A stretch of DNA of 64,000 nucleotides from SCGC-AAA076-P13 sp964613455 (lineage in GTDB: Bacteria; Pseudomonadota; Gammaproteobacteria; Magnimaribacterales; D2472): assembly GCA_964613455.1 (NCBI GenBank), contig CAZTGS010000004.1, forward strand, positions 1 to 64,000. The letters are read 5' to 3'. Below, piece after piece: positions 51,175 to 60,330 of the stretch (position 1 is its first letter; every line of letters starts with the position of its first letter). Position numbers and translations under genes: made by a program. Below the pieces are notes generated by a model. The model had not been told where the DNA came from. It saw only the letters and a list, made by a program, of their open reading frames with translations, and did not search any database.

Positions 51175-52077
51175 ATGTCTACAACAATCCCAGAATTATC
51201 ATTTAAAGATATTGAAAAAGGTGATCCAAAGTCTATTGAGTTACTTTCATTGGCTCTAGAAGATCATGGATTCTTTTCTATTATCGATCACGGCCTATCA
51301 TCTGAGTTATTAGATAAATGCTATAAATCGTCGATAGATTTTTTTAATTTAAATGATGAGCTTAAGCTTGCTTATCACAGCAGAGCATCGAAAGGTGCTA
51401 GAGGCTACACACCAACAGGAATCGAAACTGCAGTTGGTGAAAAGATAGCTGATCAAAAAGAATTTTGGCATCATGGACCAATCATTGACGAAACCTTTGA
51501 CAAAAGAATATCAGAAAATCTTGTTATTAATGAGATAGATGACTTTAATAAAAATTTTGATGATTTATATCTTGAACTTCATTCGATTGGCTTAAGAGTT
51601 ATGTCTGTAATAGCTCTGTCAATTGGTCTAGATAAGAATTATTTTTTTGATTGGATTAATAAAGGTAATTCCTTATTAAGATCTATCTACTATCCTCCAA
51701 TTGATGATGTTTCAAATTTGCATAGGGCTAGGGCTCATGAAGATATTAATTTAATAACTCTTTTGGTTGGAGCAGAAGAGGGCGGCCTTGAGGTGTTAAA
51801 TAAATCTGATGAATGGATTAAAGTTCAACCAAGCACTAACTCTATAGTTTGCAATATGGGAGATATGATGCAGTTAGTTACTGATAAAAAACTAAAAAGC
51901 ACAACGCATAGAGTTATTCAATATCAAGATCAGAGATCCAAAGCTAGATATAGTATTCCTTTTTTTCTTCATCCCTCACCTGATGTAACACTTAAATCAG
52001 TGTTTAATAAAGATGATAAAGGCATACTTGCTGATGACTTTTTAAATGATAGATTAAAGGCTATTAAGTTATACTAA
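51175..52077 (+). CDS. 2-oxoglutarate/Fe(II) oxygenase, isopenicillin-N-synthase-like
   Basis: This 300-residue member of the 2OG-Fe(II) oxygenase superfamily has the N-terminal DIOX-N part with DHGFFSIIDHGL. The metal ligands are His/Asp in RAHEDINLITLL and the distal His in STTHRVIQ. The 2OG-binding Arg-x-Ser is in KARYSIPFFLHP. It hydroxylates or oxidises a small molecule that I cannot name. I chose ATG 51175; a frame from a TTG at 51160 lies inside the preceding terminator. The transcript leader must be short, and no ribosome-binding site is visible. It lies 3 nt before the nucleoside transporter. Confidence 0.88.
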   Translation: MSTTIPELSFKDIEKGDPKSIELLSLALEDHGFFSIIDHGLSSELLDKCYKSSIDFFNLNDELKLAYHSRASKGARGYTPTGIETAVGEKIADQKEFWHHGPIIDETFDKRISENLVINEIDDFNKNFDDLYLELHSIGLRVMSVIALSIGLDKNYFFDWINKGNSLLRSIYYPPIDDVSNLHRARAHEDINLITLLVGAEEGGLEVLNKSDEWIKVQPSTNSIVCNMGDMMQLVTDKKLKSTTHRVIQYQDQRSKARYSIPFFLHPSPDVTLKSVFNKDDKGILADDFLNDRLKAIKLY

Positions 52078-52080
52078 ATC

Positions 52081-53328
52081 ATGAATATTCTTAGCTTTCT
52101 ACAAATTGGGATAGGTTTTGTTGGACTAATTGCACTTGCAGTTCCATTTTCTGACAATCCAAAAATTATCAACTATAAATATATTTTTTATGCAATTGTT
52201 GCTCAGTTAGTACTTGCAGTAATATTTATTAAGCTTCCATTTATTACTATCTTTTTTGAATTTTTAGCTGAAGGGGTTACAGTTCTTCAGGATGGTACCG
52301 AGCAGGGCGCACAATTTTTATTTGGATATCCTGGAATCGAGCCTGGTGCCTACCCATCACTTTTATCAACGTTTGCTTTTGGAATTCTTCCATATGTAAT
52401 TGTTATGTCTTGTGTGTCCGCTGTGATGTGGTATTGGGGAGTCCTTCCTTTTTTAGTTAATGTTTTCTCAAAAGTTTGCCAAAGACTATTTAATATTGGA
52501 GGACCTATAGGTCTTGGAGCTGCTGCAAATATTTTTGTAGGACAAGTTGAGGCCCCGCTTTTGATAAGACCTTATTTAAGCAAGTTATCAAAAAAAGAAC
52601 TTTTAATACTTATGACTGCTGGGATGGCAACTGTTGCAGGTTCTGTAATGATCGCCTTAATAACAGTACTAGAACCAAAGTTCGTTGATATAAATCTAAT
52701 ACAACATTTTATTACAGCATCCATTCTCTCTATTCCTGCAGCAATAATGTATGCAAATATACTCCTACCTTCAAATGAAGTTACAGATTTCACAGATGAG
52801 GAGACTCCCAAGGTATATAAAAATACTATGGACGCTATCACAAGAGGTACTTCTGATGGGGCAACCATTGCAATAAGTGTTGGTTCAATTTTATTAGCAT
52901 TTATAGCTTTGGTTTATTTTGCAAATTCTTTCTTGGGTATGGTGACTGGGTGGTTTGGTTATAGTTTGTCAATTGAAATGATATTAGGATATGCGTTTGC
53001 ACCAATAGCATGGCTTATGGGAATTCCATGGAGTGAAGCTCTTGTTGCTGGTGAGCTGTTAGGAATAAAGACAACCCTTAACGAATTTGTTGCCTATTAC
53101 AGTCTTGCTAATCTTGAAGATGGGTTGTTATCAGAACGATCAAAATTAATTACACTTTATGGACTATGTGGTTTTGCAAACTTCTCATCTGTAGGAATAT
53201 TAGTCTCTGGTATTAGTGCAATGTCACCTGATAGAAAGGGTGATTTAATTGCCGTATCTTTCAAAGCTCTAATTGGCGCAACTCTTGCATCATGTATGAC
53301 AGGCTTGGTGGTAGGATGTTTTATATAA
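52081..53328 (+). CDS. nupC: concentrative nucleoside transporter (NupC/CNT family)
   Basis: This 415-residue, roughly 10-span symporter has the family motif FVGQVEAPLLIRPYL, the N-terminal GYPGIEPGAYPSLLSTFAFGILP and the late LYGLCGFANFSSVGILVSG. It imports nucleosides with sodium or protons, a source of carbon, nitrogen and, indirectly, ribose. It starts 3 nt after the 2OG oxygenase gene, suggesting an operon in which the oxygenase may act on an imported nucleoside or base. That link is inference from position. Confidence 0.92.
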   Translation: MNILSFLQIGIGFVGLIALAVPFSDNPKIINYKYIFYAIVAQLVLAVIFIKLPFITIFFEFLAEGVTVLQDGTEQGAQFLFGYPGIEPGAYPSLLSTFAFGILPYVIVMSCVSAVMWYWGVLPFLVNVFSKVCQRLFNIGGPIGLGAAANIFVGQVEAPLLIRPYLSKLSKKELLILMTAGMATVAGSVMIALITVLEPKFVDINLIQHFITASILSIPAAIMYANILLPSNEVTDFTDEETPKVYKNTMDAITRGTSDGATIAISVGSILLAFIALVYFANSFLGMVTGWFGYSLSIEMILGYAFAPIAWLMGIPWSEALVAGELLGIKTTLNEFVAYYSLANLEDGLLSERSKLITLYGLCGFANFSSVGILVSGISAMSPDRKGDLIAVSFKALIGATLASCMTGLVVGCFI

Positions 53329-53329
53329 G

Positions 53330-53773
53330 CTAATTATTCAGAACAATGAATAAGTTTAGATAGGAGGCAAATAATAACCATAATACATATGGTATATAAA
53401 TGATTCCTGAAAATTTATCCGCCTTATACATAATTTTTGCGATTGCTGCATTTAAAAATATTAACAACCATATATTAAATAGTGCAATAACTGGCATTTG
53501 AAATGCAAAAAATAACCAAGACCATGCAGTATTAAATATCAGCTGTATACAAAACAGTCGTTTAGTTAATTCAAAGGTTCTATATGCAGAAATACCCATT
53601 AATACATAAAGTATTGGCCACACTATTCCAAAGACATAACCAGGAGGATTTAAAGAAGATTTGGACAATGATTGATACCAAACATCCATAGAGGTATTAG
53701 AAGAAGCAAGCCCACCTAAAATCAGTGCAGCTAAAACTAAAGGAAATATTGAGTATTTTGAGTTTAAAAACAA
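53330..53773 (-). CDS. tspO: TspO/MBR-family membrane protein
   Basis: This 147-residue, five-span protein has SLNPPGYVFGIVWPILYVLMGIS, with the WxPxxxxY-type tryptophan/proline box, and NTAWSWLFFAFQMP and PYVLWLLFASYLNL, which match TspO. TspO binds tetrapyrroles and is linked to stress and light responses in bacteria. The start is TTG at 53773, 2 nt after the stop of a 47-residue membrane protein gene. It converges on nupC with a 1-nt spacer and no terminator. Confidence 0.9.
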   Translation of the reverse strand: MFLNSKYSIFPLVLAALILGGLASSNTSMDVWYQSLSKSSLNPPGYVFGIVWPILYVLMGISAYRTFELTKRLFCIQLIFNTAWSWLFFAFQMPVIALFNIWLLIFLNAAIAKIMYKADKFSGIIYIPYVLWLLFASYLNLFIVLNN

Positions 53774-53775
53774 AC

Positions 53776-53919
53776 CTATCTTTTTCTAAAAAATCTAGAA
53801 ATGGTGCCGGAAACATCTTTAAGGAAAGTCGATCCTTTGGGTCTAGCTTCAATGAAGATATAAAAGCCAACGAAAACTGTTGCTATTAAGAAAACCCATA
53901 CTGCGTCATATTCACCCAT
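53776..53919 (-). CDS. 47-residue single-span membrane protein upstream of tspO
   Basis: The ORF begins MGEYDAVWVFLIATVFVGFY, a span with few charges before it, and continues with a basic tail IEARPKGSTFLKDV ... RFFRKR. Its stop is 2 nt from the tspO TTG start. The topology suggests a periplasmic N-terminus and a long positive cytosolic tail. No family recognised. The coupled position and codon regularity argue that it is translated. Confidence 0.6.
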   Translation of the reverse strand: MGEYDAVWVFLIATVFVGFYIFIEARPKGSTFLKDVSGTISRFFRKR

Positions 53920-53962
53920 ACTATAATTATAATTGTTTTATGTTTTTATTGTTTAGTTAAGT

Positions 53963-55078
53963 TTAAGTTTTTTCAACAAGAATTGAACAAACTGAATAAC
54001 CTGCTCCAAAAGAACAAATCACTCCTTTTTCACCTTTATTAAGATCATTGTCAGAGTTGAAAGCAACTAGTGAGCCTACTGAAGCTAAATTACCATATTT
54101 TATTATAGGCATTGGAATTAAGTCAGAATTGAAATCATCTGTTCCAAGAATTTTAGCAGCAATTAATCTAATCATTTTTCCATTTGCCTGATGCAACCAA
54201 AACTTAGAAATATCATTTGGATTTATATCATTGTCTTTTAATTGTTCTAATATTAAAGATGCCACAAGAGGACAAACATCTTTAAAAACACTCCTTCCAT
54301 TTTGGGTAAACAAAACTTCGTCACCATTCTTTTGATCATCTGCTGATCTGTTTAGATAACTAAAATCACTTCTTATATTATTTGAAAACTGTGTATGTAA
54401 TTTTCTATCAAGTATTTTAAAGCTTTTTTTTGATTTGCTATTTTTTTGAACAATAGTAGCAGCACAAGCATCACCAAAAATAAAATGAATATCTTTTCTG
54501 GTGAAATCGACACATGGCGTTGAGATTTCTGGGTTTATTACTAGAATTGTATTAGCAAGACCAGAAGCTATATCGCTATATGCATTATTGATAGCAAACG
54601 TGGTTGATGAGCAACCAACCAGCATGTCATAGGCATAACCATTAATGCCAAGTTCAGTTTGAATTTCTATTGCAACAGATGGGTAATTTCTTGCGGCATG
54701 TGACGTCCCAAGAATGACTGCATCAATATCAGAGGCAGTAACGTTAGCTTCTTTCATTGCTTTTTTTGCTGCAATGATCCCCATTTCAGCGTGAATTGAT
54801 AGACAAGATTCATCCTCATTTCTTATATGAGGCATCATCCGACTTGTATCAAGAATTCCAGCTTTATCTATAACATATCTAGTTTTAATACCTGACGCCT
54901 TTTCAATAAAATCAGAAGATGAGTACGTCATTTCTTCTGCATCACCATTTTTAATAGCTTCATCATTTTTTTTATTAAAATCATCTACATAGGAATTAAA
55001 AGATGCAACTATCTCTTCATTAGTGATCTTGTCTTTAGGATGCCAAGTTCCTGTTCCAGCAATATGAATGTTATGCAT
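53963..55078 (-). CDS. beta-ketoacyl-ACP synthase III, PA3286/FabH2-like
   Basis: This 371-residue thiolase-fold enzyme has Cys in LVGCSSTTFAI, His in FWLHQANGKMI and Asn in YGNLASVGSLVAF. The opening MHNIHIAGTGTWHP, the FNSYVDDFNKKN insert and FIEKASGIKTRYVIDKAG match the Pseudomonas PA3286-type group that condenses octanoyl-CoA with malonyl-ACP. That group diverts beta-oxidation products into fatty acid synthesis. I chose ATG 55078; an in-frame ATG at 55153 lies inside the divergent hydrolase gene and adds 25 non-family residues. It sits beside lipid hydrolase genes. Confidence 0.88.
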   Translation of the reverse strand: MHNIHIAGTGTWHPKDKITNEEIVASFNSYVDDFNKKNDEAIKNGDAEEMTYSSSDFIEKASGIKTRYVIDKAGILDTSRMMPHIRNEDESCLSIHAEMGIIAAKKAMKEANVTASDIDAVILGTSHAARNYPSVAIEIQTELGINGYAYDMLVGCSSTTFAINNAYSDIASGLANTILVINPEISTPCVDFTRKDIHFIFGDACAATIVQKNSKSKKSFKILDRKLHTQFSNNIRSDFSYLNRSADDQKNGDEVLFTQNGRSVFKDVCPLVASLILEQLKDNDINPNDISKFWLHQANGKMIRLIAAKILGTDDFNSDLIPMPIIKYGNLASVGSLVAFNSDNDLNKGEKGVICSFGAGYSVCSILVEKT

Positions 55079-55112
55079 AACTATATTTAAATTATTTGAG
55101 GTATTATAAATT

Positions 55113-56018
55113 ATGTTGTCGAATATCTCTAATAAGCTCGATGTTATTACCATTAATTTAACTCATAATAGTGAAGTTAATGGTCTTGTTTATATATGTC
55201 ATGGAATGTCAGAGCATGTTCGAAGATATCATTGGTTTATAGAGCAACTAAACAAAGATGGTTTTCATGTTGTAGCTATTGATCACAGAGGTCATGGAAG
55301 ATGGATTGAAAATGGTTTTCAGGAGGGTGTTTTTGCACAAAAGAATGGTTGGGATCTTGTAACCAATGATTTATTAAATCTAATCAGTTCTACAAATGCT
55401 GATTATCCAAATATTAATCATTATTTATTTGCTCACAGCATGGGTTCTTTTATTGCACTATCAGCTATACAAAAAGAATTAAAACTTTCAGGCTTGATCC
55501 TGAGCGCTTCAACGAAAACATCTTCATTGCTTTCTACCATTCAAGTCTTAGTTATTAAAATTATTACTTTAATAAATGGCAGAGCGTCTAAGAGTAAATT
55601 TTTTGATTCCCTAACTATGAGAACTTTTAATAATAAATTTTCGCCATCAAGAACACCAAATGACTGGATCTCCACTGATCCTGAAAATGTTGACGATTAT
55701 ACAAATGATCCTTTGTGTGGGTTTATTGCGTCTAATGGGGTATGGCTTGATATGGCAAATAGCTTTCAAACTATATTTAACAAAAAAATGTATCCTTCTT
55801 CTAATTTAAATATACCAATCTTAATTATCTCTGGTGACGAGGATCCTGTTGGAGAAAACGGAAAGGGCGTGGCTAGACTTTATAAGTTTTTAAAAAATAT
55901 TTTCTATAATGTTGAATATATTTTATTAAAAAATGAAAGGCATGAGATTCTTAGCGGAATTTCTAAACAATTGTCATATAATAACATCAAAGAATTTTTA
56001 CTAAAAAATCAATTCTAA
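55113..56018 (+). CDS. monoacylglycerol-lipase/lysophospholipase-like alpha/beta hydrolase
   Basis: This 301-residue Hydrolase_4-type protein has CHGMSEHVRRYHWF with the oxyanion HG, VAIDHRGHGRW, the nucleophile in LFAHSMGSFIAL, an Asp in LIISGDEDPVGENGKG and a His in NERHEILSG. It has no signal peptide and so acts in the cytosol. It likely splits monoacylglycerols or lysophospholipids, giving fatty acids that the acyl-CoA ligases of this window could activate. The next gene starts 5 nt downstream. It is divergent from the FabH2-like gene by 34 bp. Confidence 0.87.
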   Translation: MLSNISNKLDVITINLTHNSEVNGLVYICHGMSEHVRRYHWFIEQLNKDGFHVVAIDHRGHGRWIENGFQEGVFAQKNGWDLVTNDLLNLISSTNADYPNINHYLFAHSMGSFIALSAIQKELKLSGLILSASTKTSSLLSTIQVLVIKIITLINGRASKSKFFDSLTMRTFNNKFSPSRTPNDWISTDPENVDDYTNDPLCGFIASNGVWLDMANSFQTIFNKKMYPSSNLNIPILIISGDEDPVGENGKGVARLYKFLKNIFYNVEYILLKNERHEILSGISKQLSYNNIKEFLLKNQF

Positions 56019-56023
56019 GACCT

Positions 56024-57043
56024 ATGAAAAATTTATTCATCATTATAACTTGCCTTTCCTCGTGTCTAATTTCTCAAGAAATGAAACAGATAGATATTTC
56101 TTTTGAAGGAGAAGGCAGGACATACTTAATCTATAAACCTATTAATTTTATAAAATCCTCTCCAATTGACTTATTTATTGGTATTCATGGTTATGGAGGA
56201 ACGGCATCTGGGTTTGAAAGAGAAACCACTGGAAATTTCAATAAAACTGCTGATAAATATAAGTTTTTAACTATATACCCTCAAGGCAAGATTTTTTATG
56301 AAAAAAAATTCTTAAGAAAAACCTTCATTTCATCTTGGAACGACCTAGCAGGTTCAAAAACTATAACCTCTGTTGGCGAGACCTGTGCTGTAGACGCTGA
56401 TATATATCCTCAGTATCCAAACTGCAAATCTGGTGGAAGATGTTCATGGACAAGTTGTGTAAATGATTTAGGCTTCATAAAAGAAATTATAGATAGAACA
56501 AAAAATGAATTTAATATCAGAAACATATATGTTGCGGGAATGAGTAATGGTGGAATGATGGCTCAAGCACTCGCTTGTAAATATCCTGAATTATTTTCAG
56601 GTGTTATAAATGTTGTAGGTATGCAGCATCAGGGGTTGAGTTGCAAACCAAATTCACCAGTTAATTTTATAATTTATGGCGGCGCTAAAGATACAACGGT
56701 TCCACCTGTAAATATAAGAGCTGCTGATGGTTACTTTTATGAGCCAATGGAGAATACTTTTGATGACTGGTCAAAACAATTTAATTGCAAGTCTCTTGTG
56801 AAATCTAAAAAAAACCAATTCGATAACATTAATGAAATATTGGCGTTCGACTGTGATAACAATGTAACTGTTACAAGTATTTTAAATAATGACAGTGGTC
56901 ATCTTTGGCCAGGTGTTTCCGGCAGAGTGGGATACTGCAGAACTCCGGATCAAGATAAACTTAATTACGATAATTGCAAGGAAGCAAAAGTAAACCCTTG
57001 GGGTAATGATTATCTTATTTCTAAAATTCTAAGTTCTGATTAA
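56024..57043 (+). CDS. secreted polyhydroxyalkanoate-depolymerase/feruloyl-esterase-like hydrolase
   Basis: This 339-residue protein has a signal peptide (MKNLFIIITCLSSCLIS). The LpqC/PHB-depolymerase pattern follows: IGIHGYGGTASGF (oxyanion), FLTIYPQGK, and nucleophile Ser in VAGMSNGGMMAQALACKYPEL. An Asp lies near GGAKDTTVPP, and GHLWPG supplies the His. Several Cys pairs (for example CKSGGRCSWTSC) suggest disulfides outside the cell. The substrate may be a short polyester or an aromatic ester. A type II secretion substrate is likely. It follows the monoacylglycerol lipase gene by 5 nt. Confidence 0.85.
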   Translation: MKNLFIIITCLSSCLISQEMKQIDISFEGEGRTYLIYKPINFIKSSPIDLFIGIHGYGGTASGFERETTGNFNKTADKYKFLTIYPQGKIFYEKKFLRKTFISSWNDLAGSKTITSVGETCAVDADIYPQYPNCKSGGRCSWTSCVNDLGFIKEIIDRTKNEFNIRNIYVAGMSNGGMMAQALACKYPELFSGVINVVGMQHQGLSCKPNSPVNFIIYGGAKDTTVPPVNIRAADGYFYEPMENTFDDWSKQFNCKSLVKSKKNQFDNINEILAFDCDNNVTVTSILNNDSGHLWPGVSGRVGYCRTPDQDKLNYDNCKEAKVNPWGNDYLISKILSSD

Positions 57044-57078
57044 TAAATATTGAACCTTTCAAAGCAATATACTAAAAC

Positions 57079-57106
57079 TTGAGATTAATCCTGTTTTCAG
57101 TATTAT
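57079..57106 (+). promoter_or_regulatory. sigma-70-like promoter of the TonB-dependent receptor
   Basis: TTGAGA (57079-57084), a 16-bp spacer and TATTAT (57101-57106) lie 34 bp before the ATG, with GGGAG as ribosome-binding site at 57126-57130. No terminator separates the preceding hydrolase gene, so read-through is also possible. Confidence 0.55.
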
Positions 57107-57140
57107 GTAGGTACACATTTTTATTGGGAGAGTAAAAATC

Positions 57141-59471
57141 ATGTCGTCAATATACTTAAAACCACTTTTTGAAAAGAAATTAGACCCATTAACCTTGGTT
57201 CTTAGAGATATTTTTAAAGATAATAATTATGCATTATCTTGTCTTGGAACTTTAACTCTAGGACTTGGGGTTGCTCAGGGATCAAATTTACAAGCACAAG
57301 AGCAAGTTGAAGAGATCATAGTCACAGCTTCTAAACGTGCTGAGAATATTCAAGATGTTGCAATGAGTGTCCAAGCAATTGGTGCTGCTGAATTAGATCT
57401 TAAAAACATTAAAGGGCTTGATGACATTGCTAATTTATCTCCTGCAGTTACCTTAGATGCTGGCGGACCAGGTAATTCATCTTTTTATATTAGAGGAGTC
57501 TCTGATGGTGGTTTTGGTAACCCTTCGGGAGCAGCATCAACAACTTCTTTATATCTAGATGATCAACCTCTAACTACTATTGGTCAAACTCCTGATCTTC
57601 ATGTCTTCGATATAGAGAGAGTTGAGATTCTTAGTGGTCCACAAGGTACTTTATACGGATCAAGCTCAACTTCTGGAAACATAAAAATTATTACAAAAAA
57701 ACCAGACATGGCTGGCATTGACTATGGTTATGATGTTGATTTAGGCGTAATAAGAGATGGATCAAACGATCAATCTTTCGAAGCCTATATGAACATGCCT
57801 CTTGGAGAGAATGCTGCAGTTAGGCTTAGTGCATATGACTTAAAAGAGGGAGGTTGGATTGACAATAAACTCACATCTAAAACCTTTACTAATAGCGGAT
57901 ACACTATTGATAACAGTGAGTTTGCTCAAGATGATTACAACGAATTAAATAAAACTGGTTATAGACTTCGATTTGCATCACAAATTGGAGAGCATGATCT
58001 AGATTTATCTATACTCGATCAAAGCTCTACATTTGGAGGATCTTGGGAGTCAGATGAAGCAGTAGGACCAAGGGCTAATTCAAGATTTACCGATGAATAT
58101 TTCAATGATGATTTTAGCCAAACCTCACTTTCTTTGAGTGGTGATATTAATGACAACATGGAATATATCTTTACTACGTCCTCTTTCGATAGGGATGTTG
58201 AATATACATATGACTATTCTGAATATGTAGAATATTACAATTATGATGGACCAACTTATACATGTGATTACTATGATTATTATTATTATGGAACTATTTC
58301 TGGATGTCAGGATCCAAGAATGTCCTATACACAAATTGATGATCATCAAAGAGATTCTTATGAATTGAGAGTCCAGTCAAAAGGTGATAGTGGCTTTCAG
58401 TGGGTTCTTGGGGCTTTCTCAGAATCATCTAAACGTGATTATCAAATAGCATATATGTGGCCAGGTATGAATCCTGGAAATCTTTCATTTCAACCAACAA
58501 ATGGTCAGTGGTGGAATTTAGATAATATTAGAGAAGAGGAAACAGAAGCTATTTTTGGAGAAGGTTATCTTGATTTAAATGATAAAACTAAACTAACGGT
58601 TGGCTTCAGATCATATGAGCAAGACACGACAGTTAATGCAAAAGATGGTTATTTTGGTGTATTTGATGGCGTAGATAAAATATTTAAATCTAATGATTCA
58701 GGAGTGGTGCCTAAAGTAAATATTGCTCATAATATTGACGATGACACTATGATTTATGGAACTTATTCTGAAGGTTTTAGAGCCAGTGGTATTAATAGGG
58801 TGAGGCCTGCACAAACGGCATTCATTCCAGAAACTTATAAATCTGATTATTTAGAAAGTCTTGAATTTGGTTTTAAATCAACAATGGCTGATGGAAAACT
58901 AATTTTAAATGGAGCTTATTTCATGATGGATTGGAATGATTTTCAATCTACAACATATAACTTAGATTTTTCACCTGTTGCTTTTGTAGATAATGTTGGT
59001 AACGCTGAAATAGACGGTTTAGAGCTAGATGCTACTTATAAGGCAAGCGATTCCTTAACTTTATCAGCTTATCTTGTTTCTAATGACCCATCGCTATCAC
59101 AAGATTATTTTGATGTATCTGGTGTTCTTCAGGCAAATGCGGGCAATAGATTAGCTTATGTTCCTGAATTATCCTATGTCTTAGGTGTTGATAAAATCTT
59201 AAGTTTATTTGGTAAACCTGGATATTTCTCTCTAGATTATAGCCACACTGGAGACAGATACACCAGTCAAGCAAATGACTTGAAGTTACCATCATATGCT
59301 ATAGCAAATATGAGATTGGGACTTGAATCAGATAATAGATCCATAGAAATGTATATTACTAATGCAACTGATAAAAGTGGTTATCAATCAAGGTATAATG
59401 ATTTTGGTGATATCAGAAGAACTCAAAATAAACCAAGAGTTATTGGTTTAAGGTTTAGATACAGGTATTAG
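57141..59471 (+). CDS. TonB-dependent receptor with Tyr-rich loop
   Basis: This 776-residue outer-membrane transporter has a long N-terminus (about 50 residues) before the TonB box EEIIVTASKRAENIQDVAMSVQ. The plug is about 60-200 (SFYIRGVSDGG, VEILSGPQGTLYGSSSTSGNIKIITK), and a 22-strand barrel ends GLRFRYRY. The signal region is unusual, with an amphipathic charged stretch before a hydrophobic one (CLGTLTLGLGVAQG). Residues about 350-389 are a loop dominated by Tyr and Asp, closed by Cys375 and Cys389. It would import a scarce compound. Its 3' end overlaps a convergent hydrolase gene by 17 nt. Confidence 0.9.
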   Translation: MSSIYLKPLFEKKLDPLTLVLRDIFKDNNYALSCLGTLTLGLGVAQGSNLQAQEQVEEIIVTASKRAENIQDVAMSVQAIGAAELDLKNIKGLDDIANLSPAVTLDAGGPGNSSFYIRGVSDGGFGNPSGAASTTSLYLDDQPLTTIGQTPDLHVFDIERVEILSGPQGTLYGSSSTSGNIKIITKKPDMAGIDYGYDVDLGVIRDGSNDQSFEAYMNMPLGENAAVRLSAYDLKEGGWIDNKLTSKTFTNSGYTIDNSEFAQDDYNELNKTGYRLRFASQIGEHDLDLSILDQSSTFGGSWESDEAVGPRANSRFTDEYFNDDFSQTSLSLSGDINDNMEYIFTTSSFDRDVEYTYDYSEYVEYYNYDGPTYTCDYYDYYYYGTISGCQDPRMSYTQIDDHQRDSYELRVQSKGDSGFQWVLGAFSESSKRDYQIAYMWPGMNPGNLSFQPTNGQWWNLDNIREEETEAIFGEGYLDLNDKTKLTVGFRSYEQDTTVNAKDGYFGVFDGVDKIFKSNDSGVVPKVNIAHNIDDDTMIYGTYSEGFRASGINRVRPAQTAFIPETYKSDYLESLEFGFKSTMADGKLILNGAYFMMDWNDFQSTTYNLDFSPVAFVDNVGNAEIDGLELDATYKASDSLTLSAYLVSNDPSLSQDYFDVSGVLQANAGNRLAYVPELSYVLGVDKILSLFGKPGYFSLDYSHTGDRYTSQANDLKLPSYAIANMRLGLESDNRSIEMYITNATDKSGYQSRYNDFGDIRRTQNKPRVIGLRFRYRY

Positions 59472-60330
59472 TAATAAGTTCTTCTAAAATTTTTGAAAGC
59501 TCTTTGGGGCTTTCAAAAAATGGAAAATGCCCAGTATTATCCATTATCACTATATTCTTATCTACAGTATTTGCGTGAATATCATTCTCAGGATTAAATC
59601 TTGCTAACTTGTCCTTCTCGCCGTAAATGAATGAGGTATTTTTAATTTTACTTATATCTTCAGCTTTGTAGGCTGAACATGCTTTAAGATCATGAGACAT
59701 TATTTCTTTTTGGGTTTGGTTGAATAGTCTCTTTAAGGGATATACATTTATTTCTCGTTGCGGATCGTTCTCTATATTCTTAGTTCCATATGGTGATTTT
59801 ATAGTTCCTTTACTCCTTCCATAAAAACCAGCTCCCATTGTGCCAAATGTTTTAGCTTGAACTTTCGTCTCAGGAACATTAAACACCCCATACTTTGTCA
59901 TAAATTCGTTAGCTTGATCAAGGTTGCCTTTGGCATGCTGTAATAATATTTCACCAACCATAAGTGGGTAGCTAGTATTCATTAAAATACTTAATTTACA
60001 ATCCAGTTTCAAACTCACATCTAAAGCAATTAATCCGCCCATAGAATGCCCAATAAGAATAGGATTCTCAATACTCATTTTTTTAAGAAGTTGGATTAAG
60101 AATTCAGACATCTCTTCAATAGAATAAAGAACTTCGCCTGTTGTAAATCCATGACCCGGAAAATCTAGTGAGAATACGTTTGAGGACGAGTAAAGCTGAG
60201 ACATATCAATCATGGAACCAATTCTATGATCCATTCCAGCACCGGGAAGTATAAATATATTAGACTTAGGATCTTCTATTTTGTTGTGTTCAAATACGTG
60301 TGCTTTATGATTTTTTAATTCTATAAACAT
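59455..60330 (-). CDS. cytosolic alpha/beta hydrolase (esterase-like)
   Basis: This 291-residue protein has ILPGAGMDHRIG (oxyanion), FSLDFPGHGFTTG, nucleophile Ser in ILIGHSMGGLIALDVSL, Asp in FIYGEKDKLARFNPE and His in DNTGHFPFFESP. It has no signal peptide. Substrate unknown; the lid between residues about 130 and 200 is not diagnostic. It is the second gene after the BCCT carrier, overlapping it by 26 nt, so it may act on an ester or lactone imported by that carrier. That is inference. Confidence 0.8.
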   Translation of the reverse strand: MFIELKNHKAHVFEHNKIEDPKSNIFILPGAGMDHRIGSMIDMSQLYSSSNVFSLDFPGHGFTTGEVLYSIEEMSEFLIQLLKKMSIENPILIGHSMGGLIALDVSLKLDCKLSILMNTSYPLMVGEILLQHAKGNLDQANEFMTKYGVFNVPETKVQAKTFGTMGAGFYGRSKGTIKSPYGTKNIENDPQREINVYPLKRLFNQTQKEIMSHDLKACSAYKAEDISKIKNTSFIYGEKDKLARFNPENDIHANTVDKNIVIMDNTGHFPFFESPKELSKILEELITNTCI

